From Helicobacter canis (GTDB lineage: Bacteria; Campylobacterota; Campylobacteria; Campylobacterales; Helicobacteraceae): 64,000 bases of DNA. Numbering within the stretch: the first letter of the stretch is position 1; every line of letters begins with the position of its first letter. The notes under the pieces are model-generated. The model ran no database searches. It had not been told where the DNA came from and saw nothing but the letters and a program-made list of their open reading frames with translations. The position numbers and the translations under genes are program-made. Below are positions 19,069 through 27,632 of this stretch, one piece after another. The DNA lies in NCBI RefSeq assembly GCF_900451095.1, contig NZ_UGHV01000001.1, forward strand, positions 434,001-498,000. Reading direction: 5' to 3'.

Positions 19069-19786
19069 CTCCCTAAAATCCACCGCAAGCAAGCTCACAC
19101 AAACACGCGCAAAGCTCGCTCTTGCGTGGCGCAAAATCTATGCCCATATAGAGCCTAAAGCCCGCCATATATATGGGACAATCGATGAGGTGATAAAGGG
19201 ATTTTGCACGCGTGCAAGCACCTATATCACAACGCTTATCCGCACACTCCTAGCCAAGACTCTAGCCCAAAGAAACGCACTTATCACTCTAGGGCTGCTT
19301 TTTGTGAGTGTGTGCTTTGGGCTGTGGAGTGTGTTTGTGCTAGGCATACTCTATGAGCGCGCACAAAGCAGCTTGCGCGCCTCTTTACTAGAATCTAATG
19401 CGCTTGTAGCAACACCTAAACCCCCCATAGAATCCCCACGCATAGCCCCTAGCACACCGCCTAAAAGCCACATTGGTATGGGAGACTCCATACAAGCCCT
19501 TAGCACAAAGCCCCCAGCAATCCCAGCTATTGATGAGAAAGAGAGCGTTATCACAGGCAGTCTTACCTACACAAATGCCATAAGTATCGCTAGAAGTAGC
19601 CTTATGGCACAGGATTTTACACGCGCTAGGATTTGGCTGTATCGCGCATTTTTACTCCACAATGGTGCGCAAGAAGTGTGGGAGCTGTATTGGCAATCCT
19701 TTGAGCAAGACTATCGCGCGAGCATTGAGCAAAAGCAAGCTGCCTACACACTCTATCTCCAAGCTAAACGCTACTATGGATTCTAG
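19058..19786 (+). CDS. Single-pass membrane protein with TPR-like C-terminus, competence operon
   Basis: 242 residues. A basic cytoplasmic N-terminus, one membrane helix at about 73-97 (ALITLGLLFVSVCFGLWSVF), a Pro/Ser-rich linker and a helical C-terminus at 165-240 resembling tetratricopeptide repeats (ARSSLMAQDFTRARIWLYRA). Family not recognised; the location between secretin and ATPase suggests a secretin-assembly or pilotin-like role, comparable in position to the poorly characterised CtsR/CtsX class. It overlaps its upstream neighbour by 11 nt. Confidence 0.55.
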   Translation: MKPNSLKSTASKLTQTRAKLALAWRKIYAHIEPKARHIYGTIDEVIKGFCTRASTYITTLIRTLLAKTLAQRNALITLGLLFVSVCFGLWSVFVLGILYERAQSSLRASLLESNALVATPKPPIESPRIAPSTPPKSHIGMGDSIQALSTKPPAIPAIDEKESVITGSLTYTNAISIARSSLMAQDFTRARIWLYRAFLLHNGAQEVWELYWQSFEQDYRASIEQKQAAYTLYLQAKRYYGF

Positions 19787-19787
19787 T

Positions 19788-21176
19788 ATGAAAAGAGTAG
19801 ATCTATCAAGCTTTGCCCCGCGCAAGCTCCACACAGAGATCCTGCCTGCAAGTTTATGCGAGAAATTTGGCGCGATTGTATATGACGCCACTGACACACA
19901 TATCATAATCGTGCTAGCTAAAGACAATGAGCATTCTAAGCAGCTCTTAGCGCATCATTTTGCCTCACAGCAAGCCTTGGGAAAGCAGCTAGAATTTGTG
20001 CTTGAAAGCTCATTTTGCTTTTATTGGATTCTAAAGGCGGTGGGCTTTGTGGAGCATTTTTATCTGCTTGATGAAGTGGATTCTAGGCTGCAATATGTTT
20101 TAGAGCAGGCGATCGCACTTCACGCAAGCGATGTGCATATCGAGCATAAAATCCACTACGCAAGTATCCGCCTAAGGATCGATGGGATCTTGCGCGAGAT
20201 AGGGCGCATAGAGCTTGAAGACTTTAGCAAGCTCTCTAGTAAAATCAAGCTAGATTCTAGGCTTGACATCACAGAAATGCGCCTACCCCAAGATGGGCGA
20301 ATGCAAAAGGAGCTTGCCCACACCGACTATGACTTCCGCATATCTTGTATGCCGCTTTTATATGGAGAGTCCATTGTCCTGCGGATCTTGCATAAGCATA
20401 GCGCGTGCATTAGCCTTGATACACTTGGGCTATCTCATAATGCCAAAGCCACTTTGCAAAATGCCATTGGCAAAAAATCCGGCTTAATCCTAGTCGTAGG
20501 ACCAACAGGCAGCGGCAAATCCACCACACTCTACGCACTTATAGAAGAGCTACAAACCTTAGAGAAAAAGATCATCACCATAGAAGACCCCATAGAGTAT
20601 CAAATCCAAGCCGCCACGCAAATCCAGCTTAATGAAGACTTAGGATTCTCCTTTTATCAAGCACTAAAATCCACTTTGCGCCAAGACCCAGATATTATCC
20701 TAGTAGGCGAGATCCGCGATAAGCAGACCCTAGAGCTTGCCCTAAATGCCTCTCTCACCGGGCATTTGGTGCTAGCGAGCTTGCATAGCCCTGATTGTAT
20801 CTCAAGCCTTGAGCGGCTCTTTGAAATGGGCGCGGCGCGTAGTGTGCTTGCCACAAGCTTGCTGTGTATCCTAGCCCAAAGGCTTGTGGGCAGGCTCTGT
20901 GATACTTGCAAGCATAAAACTCCGCAAGGCTACATCGCTAGAGGCTGTGATGCCTGCAATGGTAGCGGGATCAAGGGGCGATTAGTCATCGCCCAAGCCC
21001 TCCATATCAATGACTCATTGCGCGCGCTCTTTTGGGACGATGACAATAGCACGCAAACTGATTGGCGGCTGCGGCTGCGCAAAGCTCTTGTCGCTAGTAA
21101 TCTCCCCACGCTAAAAGATGATGCCCTGCAAAAGCTCGCGTATATTGACTATCGCGAAATCGCCATGCTAGAATAA
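19788..21176 (+). CDS. GspE/PilB-type assembly ATPase (CtsE-like)
   Basis: 462 residues from ATG directly after the upstream stop; a longer frame overlapping the previous gene is less likely. Walker A GPTGSGKSTTLYALIEEL, Asp box ITIEDPIEYQ, Walker B LVGEIRDKQTLELA, His box TGHLVLASLHSPD, and a C-terminal tetracysteine zinc site (CDTCKHK, CDACNG). It powers pseudopilus extension on the cytoplasmic face. It is the last assembly gene seen here: no GspF platform gene follows, and the next gene belongs to glycan synthesis. Confidence 0.92.
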   Translation: MKRVDLSSFAPRKLHTEILPASLCEKFGAIVYDATDTHIIIVLAKDNEHSKQLLAHHFASQQALGKQLEFVLESSFCFYWILKAVGFVEHFYLLDEVDSRLQYVLEQAIALHASDVHIEHKIHYASIRLRIDGILREIGRIELEDFSKLSSKIKLDSRLDITEMRLPQDGRMQKELAHTDYDFRISCMPLLYGESIVLRILHKHSACISLDTLGLSHNAKATLQNAIGKKSGLILVVGPTGSGKSTTLYALIEELQTLEKKIITIEDPIEYQIQAATQIQLNEDLGFSFYQALKSTLRQDPDIILVGEIRDKQTLELALNASLTGHLVLASLHSPDCISSLERLFEMGAARSVLATSLLCILAQRLVGRLCDTCKHKTPQGYIARGCDACNGSGIKGRLVIAQALHINDSLRALFWDDDNSTQTDWRLRLRKALVASNLPTLKDDALQKLAYIDYREIAMLE

Positions 21177-21205
21177 CGCCCCAAATGCCAGCATCAAGGA
21201 ATACA

Positions 21206-22835
21206 ATGCATATCTATACTTTTTTCATCGCCTGCGTGCTTGCTAGTATCAGCGGTGCTTTTATGCTAGCCTTAATGGATAGCAATCACAATTGGGGCGG
21301 GGATTTCTCGCAATACATCGCCCAGGCAAAAGCCCTAATCAATGGCACAATCCCCACGCAAATCGCTAATAACACGCTGATGATGCAATATAGCGATGGG
21401 GTCTATGGTCCCAATGTCTATCCGTGGGGCTATCCACTGCTACTTGCGCCAGTGCTCGCGCTCTTTGGGGAGGATCTGCTCGCGCTTAAATGTGTGAATA
21501 TCGCGTTTTTTATGCTCTTTATTTTTTGCTTTTACGCGTATGTAGCTAGGCGATTTTCTACACAAGCAAGCATTGCCCTAAGCTTGGCTTTCGCGCTTAA
21601 TCCTATGCTTCTAAACTTTGCTAGCAATAATATCTTAAGCGATATTTCATATATGTGTATAAGCTTTGTCGCGGTGGTGGGGCTGCAAGCATTTGTAGCA
21701 CCACTAGAGCAGGCAAGCAAGCTTGCTACTTCTCCTATGGCTACTAATACTTTTAATATTTCTAATATGTCTAATATTTCTAATAATTCTTTGGGGGGGG
21801 GGGCGAAGTGATCTAGGTATCTTTGTGCTAGGGATCCTTGGGGGGATTTTAGCACTAGCTGCCTACCTTATCCGTAGCAATGGCATAGCAGTCCTTGCAA
21901 CCCTATGTGCCTTGCATCTCTACTTTATTACTAGAATCCACACAATCCCTAGAATCCACATTTTGCCAATCCGCCTTGTAGCCTTGAATGCGCTGCCTTA
22001 TGTGGTGTTTGTGCTAGGGATTTTGCTTGTGCGATACACTTTGGATTCTAGTGGGGGAGAGGGGCATATCGCTGTGCTGCTAGAGAGCATTTCGCTAAAA
22101 ACTATCGTGCGCAACGCCCTCTACTACGCTGGGATCTTTTGCGATTTTTTCGCCCTGCCAAATCCGCTCGCTCTGCTTGCCCCTAGCCTACTAGAATCCA
22201 AATATGCCTTTTTGCTCCCCAATCCTTTGGGGCTGCTTGTGTGGGCTATATGCGTATATTTTCTTGTGATAGGGCTTAAAGCGTGCTATAAGCGCGATAT
22301 ATTTGCGGCTTTGTTTGTGGGGATTTCTCTAGGGATTTTGATCCTTTGGCCCCCTTTGCAGGGGATTAGGTTTGTGTTTTGCGTGCTGCCATTTATGGCG
22401 ATATGGATTGCTTGTGGTATGCGCAAAGTCTATGATCGCCGCCCTAGGCTTATTGCCATATTTATCGCGCTTGTTTTGGGCTACTTTGTGCTAAAAGATA
22501 GCTACCACCTGCTTGCTAGATATAATGCCCTGCCAAAGCCTATCCTAGATCTGCGATCAAAGCCCACGCCGCAAGCCTTTGACCTAGAATCTAAGCGCGT
22601 GTATGCCTTTATCACCACGCACACAAGCCCAAATGATACAATCGTATTTTTCAAGCCGCGCGTGCTTTACCTAGCGACCAATCGCCTAAGCTATGGCACA
22701 AGAGTGCTAGAGCGACTCGATAAAGCGCAGTATCTACTAGAATCTAGCTTTGCCCCGCTTTTTGATGAAAAGGAGCTAGCACACTTCCCTATCGTGTATG
22801 CAAGCGAGCATTTCACGCTCTATGACCTGCGGTGA
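21206..22835 (+). CDS. Phase-variable GT39-like polytopic membrane protein (OFF as sequenced)
   Basis: Two frames split at G11 join into about 542 residues with 10 or 13 G. Start chosen at the ATG after AAGGA rather than one 21 nt upstream. The N-terminal half has the loop GGDFSQYIAQAKAL and YPWGYPLLLAPVLALFG, typical of family-39-like GT-C enzymes whose acidic residue in the first outer loop is catalytic. Helices continue after the tract (LGIFVLGILGGILALAAYL). The segment before the tract is Asn/Ser-rich (NISNMSNISNNSLGGG), built from TCTAATATT repeats, and looks inserted. Predicted to add a sugar from a polyprenyl-phosphate donor to a surface glycan; the substrate is unknown. As sequenced it ends after about 200 residues. 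Confidence 0.75.
21793..21803 (+). repeat. Poly-G (11) contingency tract with TCTAATATT leader
   Basis: G11 preceded by near-tandem TCTAATATT units at 21748-21790 and followed by CGAAGTGATCTAG. The gene is in frame at 10 or 13 G. Confidence 0.9.
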
Positions 22836-22842
22836 TTTATGC

Positions 22843-22848
22843 TATACT
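22843..22848 (+). promoter_or_regulatory. -10 box of galE
   Basis: TATACT, 27 nt before the ATG, with AAAGGA ribosome site following. Confidence 0.5.
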
Positions 22849-22874
22849 TGCGCCCTTACGCCTAAAGGACAATT

Positions 22875-23980
22875 ATGACTGCCTCTATTCTCATAACCGG
22901 CGGAGCCGGCTATATCGGCTCTCACGCCAATGCCCTGCTAAACGCGCTTGGATTTGACACTATCGTGCTAGATAATTTAGTCTATGGGCATAAACAAGCC
23001 CTGTGCTACGCGCCACTGCCAAATGCGGCAACTTCTCTGCTAGAGTCTCTTAAGGCTTCTAATACTACTTCTAATATTTCTTTGGGGGGGGGCATAAAAG
23101 TTTAGATCAAAGCCTAGAGACCGCCCACACACGCACCACCTTTATCCAAGCAGACTTAAGCGACATCTCCGCACTAGAATCCATTTTTAGCACCTATCAC
23201 ATACAAGCAGTTATGCACTTTGCTGCCTTTGCCTATGTGGGGGAAAGTGTCAAAGACCCTAGCAAGTATTACTACAACAATATCGCCAACTCACTCAATC
23301 TCTTAGAATCTATGCGTAAAGCGAATGTCAAAAACATCATCTTTAGCTCCACTTGCGCTACTTATGGCGATCCCCTGCATCTCCCTATCACAGAGTCCCA
23401 CCCGCAAAATCCTATAAACCCCTATGGCTACTCAAAGCTTGTGGTAGAAAATATGCTAAAAGATTTTAGCCGCGCGTATGGGCTACATTATGTCATCTTG
23501 CGCTATTTTAATGCCGCTGGAGCAAGCAAGCTCTTTAATATTGGGGAGTCTCATAGCCCTGAGACACATTTAATCCCACTTCTTTTGCAAACCGCACTAG
23601 GGCAAAGAGAGTCTTTACACATTTATGGTGATGACTACCCGACAAAAGACGGCTCTTGTGTGAGAGACTATATCCATATCGATGACCTAGCAAGCGCGCA
23701 TATCCTAGCCCTAACGCATTTGCTAAATGGCGGCAAAAGCGAAGCCTTTAATCTCGGCAATGGGGAGGGTTTCTCTATCTTTGAGCTTTTAGAGTGTGCC
23801 TCTAGGCTTTGTGGCAGGCAAATCCCTTACACCATAGAATCTAGGCGGGAGGGCGATCCTGCCACACTCATAGGCGACAGCACAAAGGCACAGCAGATTC
23901 TAGGCTGGAAGGCGCATTTTGCAGATATAGAGACAATTCTCTCTTCAGCACTTGCTTGGCATCGCAATCCACGCTACTAA
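22875..23980 (+). CDS. galE: Phase-variable UDP-glucose/galactose 4-epimerase (OFF as sequenced)
   Basis: A short-chain dehydrogenase of the GalE type. ILITGGAGYIGSHA is the NAD-binding loop; the second part carries MHFAAFAYVGESV, FSSTCATYGDP (Ser/Thr), the catalytic YxxxK as YGYSK, and the substrate loop RYFNAAGAS. G9 at codon 70 puts the parts out of frame; 10 or 7 G restores about 368 residues. GalE is usually about 335 residues, and the excess is a loop around the tract (LKASNTTSNISLGGG then HKSLDQSLE) between LVYGHKQAL and TFIQADLSD. Switching would remove UDP-galactose supply for surface glycans. An unswitched second galE elsewhere cannot be excluded. Confidence 0.9.
23084..23092 (+). 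repeat. Poly-G (9) contingency tract in galE
   Basis: G9 preceded by CTTCTAATATTTCTTT and followed by CATAAAAG; both flanks resemble those of the tract at 31265. In frame at 10 or 7 G. Confidence 0.9.
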
Positions 23981-23989
23981 GGAGCATAA

Positions 23990-25825
23990 ATGACACAAAA
24001 CAAAAAGATCTTAATCATCGGTGCAGGACCTGCTGGGCTAAGTGCGGCTAGGGTGCTAAGTGAGAATGGATATAGCGTAGAGATTTTTGAGCTAGAAGAA
24101 AAAGTCGGCGGTATGAGTAAAAGCATAGAGCTATTCTCACAGATTGTGGATATTGGACCTCATCGTTTCTTTAGCAAAGATAAACGCCTAAATGACTTCT
24201 GGCACGCCCACACAAATGGTGAGTATGAGAAAGTCTCGCGTTTAACTAGAATCTTTTATAACCGCAAGTTTTTCTACTATCCTTTGCGTGGGTTTGACGC
24301 ACTTTTTAAGCTTGGCTTCCTAGAATCCACTTTGTGCGTCCTAAGCTACATAAGGGCAAAAATTAGCCCCTTTAAAGGCGATAGCTTTGAATCTTGGGTG
24401 GCAAATGCCTTTGGCTATCGCTTGTATAGTATATTTTTTAAGGGCTATACAGAAAAGCTCTGGGGGATTAAAGGCAGCGAGCTAGATGCGGATTTTGCCG
24501 CACAGCGCATTAAAGGGCTTAATCTCTATGAAGCAGTAAAATCAGCATTTTTTGGTGGTGGAGGTAAAAAGCATAAAACCTTAGTTGATGAGTTTAGCTA
24601 CCCCAAAAAGGGCTGTGGCGTGGTGTATGAAAATATGAAAGATGAGATTATAAAACGCGGAGGTGTGCTGCATTGCGATATTGAAGTGCTAGGTATTACA
24701 ACGCAGGGCAAAAAGGCAGTAGGCATTAGCACAAACAAGGGCGAGTTTAGCGGGGATATTGTGATTTCAACCGCACCTTTTAGGGATATGGTGCTGTCTT
24801 TAGAAGAGCTGGATTCTGGTGTGAAAGATTTGGCTAGAGGGCTAAAATTTAGAAACACGATTTTAGTTTATGTAGAAGTAAAGAATTCGGCTTCGGGTGA
24901 GCATTCCGCAGATTTTGGTGATTTTGAGGCAACCGCAGACCTCAAGTCTAGCTCTGCCCCAAAATCCCCAAAAAACTACGAAAGCCCCACCGCAATTCCT
25001 AGAATCCTAGATTCTAAGAGTGCGACCCAATCGTCATTGCGAGAGAGCAAAGCGAACGAAGCAATCCATACAAATACACAAAAAATAGATTCTAGTGTGG
25101 ATTGCCACGCCACTGCTTCCGCAGTGTCTCGCAATGACAGAAATTTGGATTCTAGTAATGAAATCCAAAATTTAAACGACTCCACAAAGGATTCTAGGAT
25201 TTGCGATGATAAATCGGGGCTTTTCAAGGACTCTCAAGGGCGCGCACTTGGCGTGCGTAACCGCAGAGAGTCCGCAGAAATCGCCGATTTATCGCGCAAA
25301 GCCGAATCCACCACCCAAAAAGCTCAACCATTATTCAAAGATAATTGGATTTATGTGCATAGCAAGGATACCCAAACCGGCAGGATCACCAACTTCGCCA
25401 ATTGGACTAAAGATTTGCAATGCGGACAAGACTCGGCGATTTTATGCCTTGAATATTGGGCAAATGATGATGAAGCCTTGTGGAGTCTAGATGATAACGC
25501 CCTAAGTGAAATGGCAAAAAGAGATTTACTAGAATCTAAGCTTGTAGCAGACTCTAGCCTTATCAAAAACACCAGCGTGCTTAAAATCCACAAAAGCTAT
25601 CCTGTGTATGAGAAAGGCTATAAAGATAACTTGCATAAAATCTATAAAGCCCTAGATAGCTTTAAAGACTTGTATTTCATCGGGCGAAATGGGAGCTTTA
25701 AGTATAACAATCAAGACCATAGCATTCTTATGGGGCTAGCGTGTGCGGATAAGATTTTGGGCAGGGAGTGTGATTTGTGGGATATTAACACGGACTATGA
25801 CTATCAAGAAAGCGACAAAGCTTAG
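23990..25825 (+). CDS. FAD-dependent oxidoreductase, UDP-galactopyranose mutase-like, with large in-frame repeat insert
   Basis: 611 residues. N-terminal FAD-binding motif ILIIGAGPAGLSAARVL and EKVGGMSKS; C-terminal FYFIGRNG-type segment (LYFIGRNGSFKYNNQDHS) closes the FAD site. The family includes UDP-galactopyranose mutase and protoporphyrinogen-oxidase-like enzymes; location directly after galE favours a sugar-nucleotide mutase or related glycan enzyme. Residues about 301-445 are not part of the fold: they are repeat modules (SASGEHSADFGDFEATADLK onward) placed between LVYVEVKN and PLFKDNWIYVHS. Whether the protein still folds is unknown. It starts 9 nt after galE. Confidence 0.75.
   Translation: MTQNKKILIIGAGPAGLSAARVLSENGYSVEIFELEEKVGGMSKSIELFSQIVDIGPHRFFSKDKRLNDFWHAHTNGEYEKVSRLTRIFYNRKFFYYPLRGFDALFKLGFLESTLCVLSYIRAKISPFKGDSFESWVANAFGYRLYSIFFKGYTEKLWGIKGSELDADFAAQRIKGLNLYEAVKSAFFGGGGKKHKTLVDEFSYPKKGCGVVYENMKDEIIKRGGVLHCDIEVLGITTQGKKAVGISTNKGEFSGDIVISTAPFRDMVLSLEELDSGVKDLARGLKFRNTILVYVEVKNSASGEHSADFGDFEATADLKSSSAPKSPKNYESPTAIPRILDSKSATQSSLRESKANEAIHTNTQKIDSSVDCHATASAVSRNDRNLDSSNEIQNLNDSTKDSRICDDKSGLFKDSQGRALGVRNRRESAEIADLSRKAESTTQKAQPLFKDNWIYVHSKDTQTGRITNFANWTKDLQCGQDSAILCLEYWANDDEALWSLDDNALSEMAKRDLLESKLVADSSLIKNTSVLKIHKSYPVYEKGYKDNLHKIYKALDSFKDLYFIGRNGSFKYNNQDHSILMGLACADKILGRECDLWDINTDYDYQESDKA
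24890..25320 (+). repeat. In-frame repeat mosaic inside the FAD enzyme
   Basis: Palindromic module with AGACC-TCA-AGTCT hairpin at 24937-24949, two CATTGCGAG-type modules, and a 110-nt structured element at about 25198-25312 whose arms GATAAATCGG / CCGATTTATC and GGACTCTC / GAGAGTCC are complementary. Open in the host frame. Confidence 0.85.
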
Positions 25826-26361
25826 GATTCGGTCTTGGGTGAGCATTCCGCAGATTTTGGGGATTTTGAGGCAACCGCAGACCTCAAGTCTAGCTCTGCC
25901 CCAAAATCCCCAAAAAACTACGAAAGCCCCACCGCAATTCCTAGAATCCTTGAAGAAGAAAAAGGGGCAGTGTCGCTAGAATCCACTTTTGAAAAATCGC
26001 CAAAAGTGGATTCTAGGAATGATTATTCTGCTAGCGCAGAATCTATGGATTGCCACGCAATCGCTACCGCGTGGGCTTGCAATGACAGAAGCAACGCCGC
26101 TTTTCAAAAAGTGGATTCTAGCAATGAAGCTCAAAACACAGAAAATGTGTTTTGAGCCAAGCAACTAGGCGGCAGGATTTTTCTAAAGAAACTTCGCTTT
26201 GCTCGTTTTCTAAAGAAACTTCGCTTTGCTCGTTTTGATGAAAAAGCGGGGTTGTGCAGCCTTTTGCGCGGAGATAAGACTGATGGTCTATCGCACAAGC
26301 AAAAGGCAAACTCCCCGCTTTTTCGCAAAAAGCCAACGCCAAACCAACACAAAGGAGCAAC
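25826..26361 (+). repeat. Intergenic repeat cluster with second copy of the enzyme's module
   Basis: The first 125 nt nearly duplicate the start of the insert in the FAD gene (hairpin AGACC-TCA-AGTCT at 25879-25891). Then TAGAATCC inverted pairs, a CTAAAGAAACTTCGCTTTGC unit in tandem (26176-26236), and a structured element (about 26234-26333; arms AAAAAGCGGGG / CCCCGCTTTTT and GCCTTTTGC / GCAAAAGGC, apex AGACC-ATC-AGTCT at 26277-26289). No convincing gene; the open frame here is repeat sequence. Confidence 0.8.
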
Positions 26362-27587
26362 AATGCTACACAATCTTCTTACACGATTTCTGCAGACTAT
26401 AGATTCTATCACGCAGAAACGCGTATATATCGCTAGCTTTATGTTGCTTGTGCTGCTTGCCACAAGCGCGCTATTTTACCAGCACGCCAATCACTTTAGC
26501 GATGTGGATTACCATATCCCAGCGACTATTCTAGCCCAGAGCCACGGCTATGATTTAGAGGGCTATGGACTAAGCTTTGTCAAAAGCGATGAGCTAGGCG
26601 CGCTCTCCTTTAGCCATTATCAATCTGCCATAGGAGTGCAGGGCTTTTTCTATGCGTGGCTCTATCAAAGCTTAGGATTAGAGAATCTAAAGCCTTTATA
26701 CAAGCTTACTGCCTTTTGCAATGCGCTGGCGTTGCTTATATGTGCATTTCTGCTAGGTAGAATCTTTGGCAGAGCATTTGGGATCATCTTTTTTCTCTCG
26801 CTTTTTACAAGTAGCTGGGTGGCAAATTTTAGCGGGAGTCTTTACTTTAGCTTTGGCTTTTGGATTCTTCCGGCGATTTTAGCCTTTAGCATATATATAT
26901 ATATATTCGGGGCGCAATATCGGCACAATCATCGCTCTATGCCTATGCTTTAGCCTTGCCATAGCCCTGCGTGCAAGTATGAGCTATGAGTTTCTTACTA
27001 GCATTATTCTCTTTTCTCTTAGTCCATTTATCGTTAGCTTTCTCTATGGAGTGCTTACAGACTCTCAAAGCCCCTTTCTTAGCCTTTCAGCAAAAAAGGC
27101 TTTCAAATATGGCTTAGGGCTGTTTGTCCTTGCTTGTATAGGCTTTTTGCTTACCTTTATGATCCATACTTATATCCGCGGTGGTGGGGATCTATGGGCT
27201 GGGCTTATGGATATTTATCACAATGACTTTTTACGCAGAATGCTAGGGGGCAGCGCGAAAGACTTTGACCCCGTTTATGCCGCCTCGCTTAATGCCAATG
27301 CCCTAGAAGTTATTAGCATCTATCTTAGCAAGCCCTTTATGCTTCTTTGGCTTGGGGTAGCTGTAATTGCTTGTGTTAAAGAGTCTAGCAAAGAGTATAG
27401 AGCCTTTTATATCGCCTTGCTTGTGTGCTTTGCCCTGCCTGCATTAAGCTGGTTTGTGCTTGGTAAGTCGCATAGCTATATTCATAGACATTTTTGCTTT
27501 GTGTTATGGTATTTGGGCTTTTGGGCGAGTATCATCTATGTGCCTATTTACTGCTTATACCGCAGGCTCTGCCACCCCACTTGCTAA
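26362..27587 (+). CDS. Phase-variable polytopic membrane protein, glycosyltransferase-like (OFF as sequenced)
   Basis: Two frames split by an (AT)8 repeat join into about 407 residues with 7 or 10 AT units. The ATG follows AAAGGAG. Helices at about 20-40, then the outer loop NHFSDVDYHIPATILAQSHG with acidic residues, then a series of further helices, fit GT-C-type membrane enzymes, but no family is certain. The repeat encodes IYIYI in a membrane helix (AFSIYIYI), so it adds no foreign polar sequence. When out of frame the product stops at about residue 197. It lies among glycan genes, so a sugar-transfer role is inferred. Confidence 0.65.
26891..26906 (+). repeat. (AT)8 contingency tract
   Basis: Sixteen nt of pure AT followed by TCG, as in the (AT)10 at 39787. 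In frame at 7 or 10 units. Confidence 0.85.
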
Positions 27588-27592
27588 AGTGC

Positions 27593-27598
27593 TACAAT
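27593..27598 (+). promoter_or_regulatory. -10 box of DUF1561-like gene
   Basis: TACAAT, 35 nt before the ATG. Confidence 0.4.
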
Positions 27599-27632
27599 AT
27601 CCGCTTTACTCCGCCCGTTCAAAAGGTTTCTA

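Noticed and set aside
25835-26155. Open frame of 106 codons after the FAD gene
   Set aside because: It consists wholly of repeat modules and has no independent start signal; reported as repeat.
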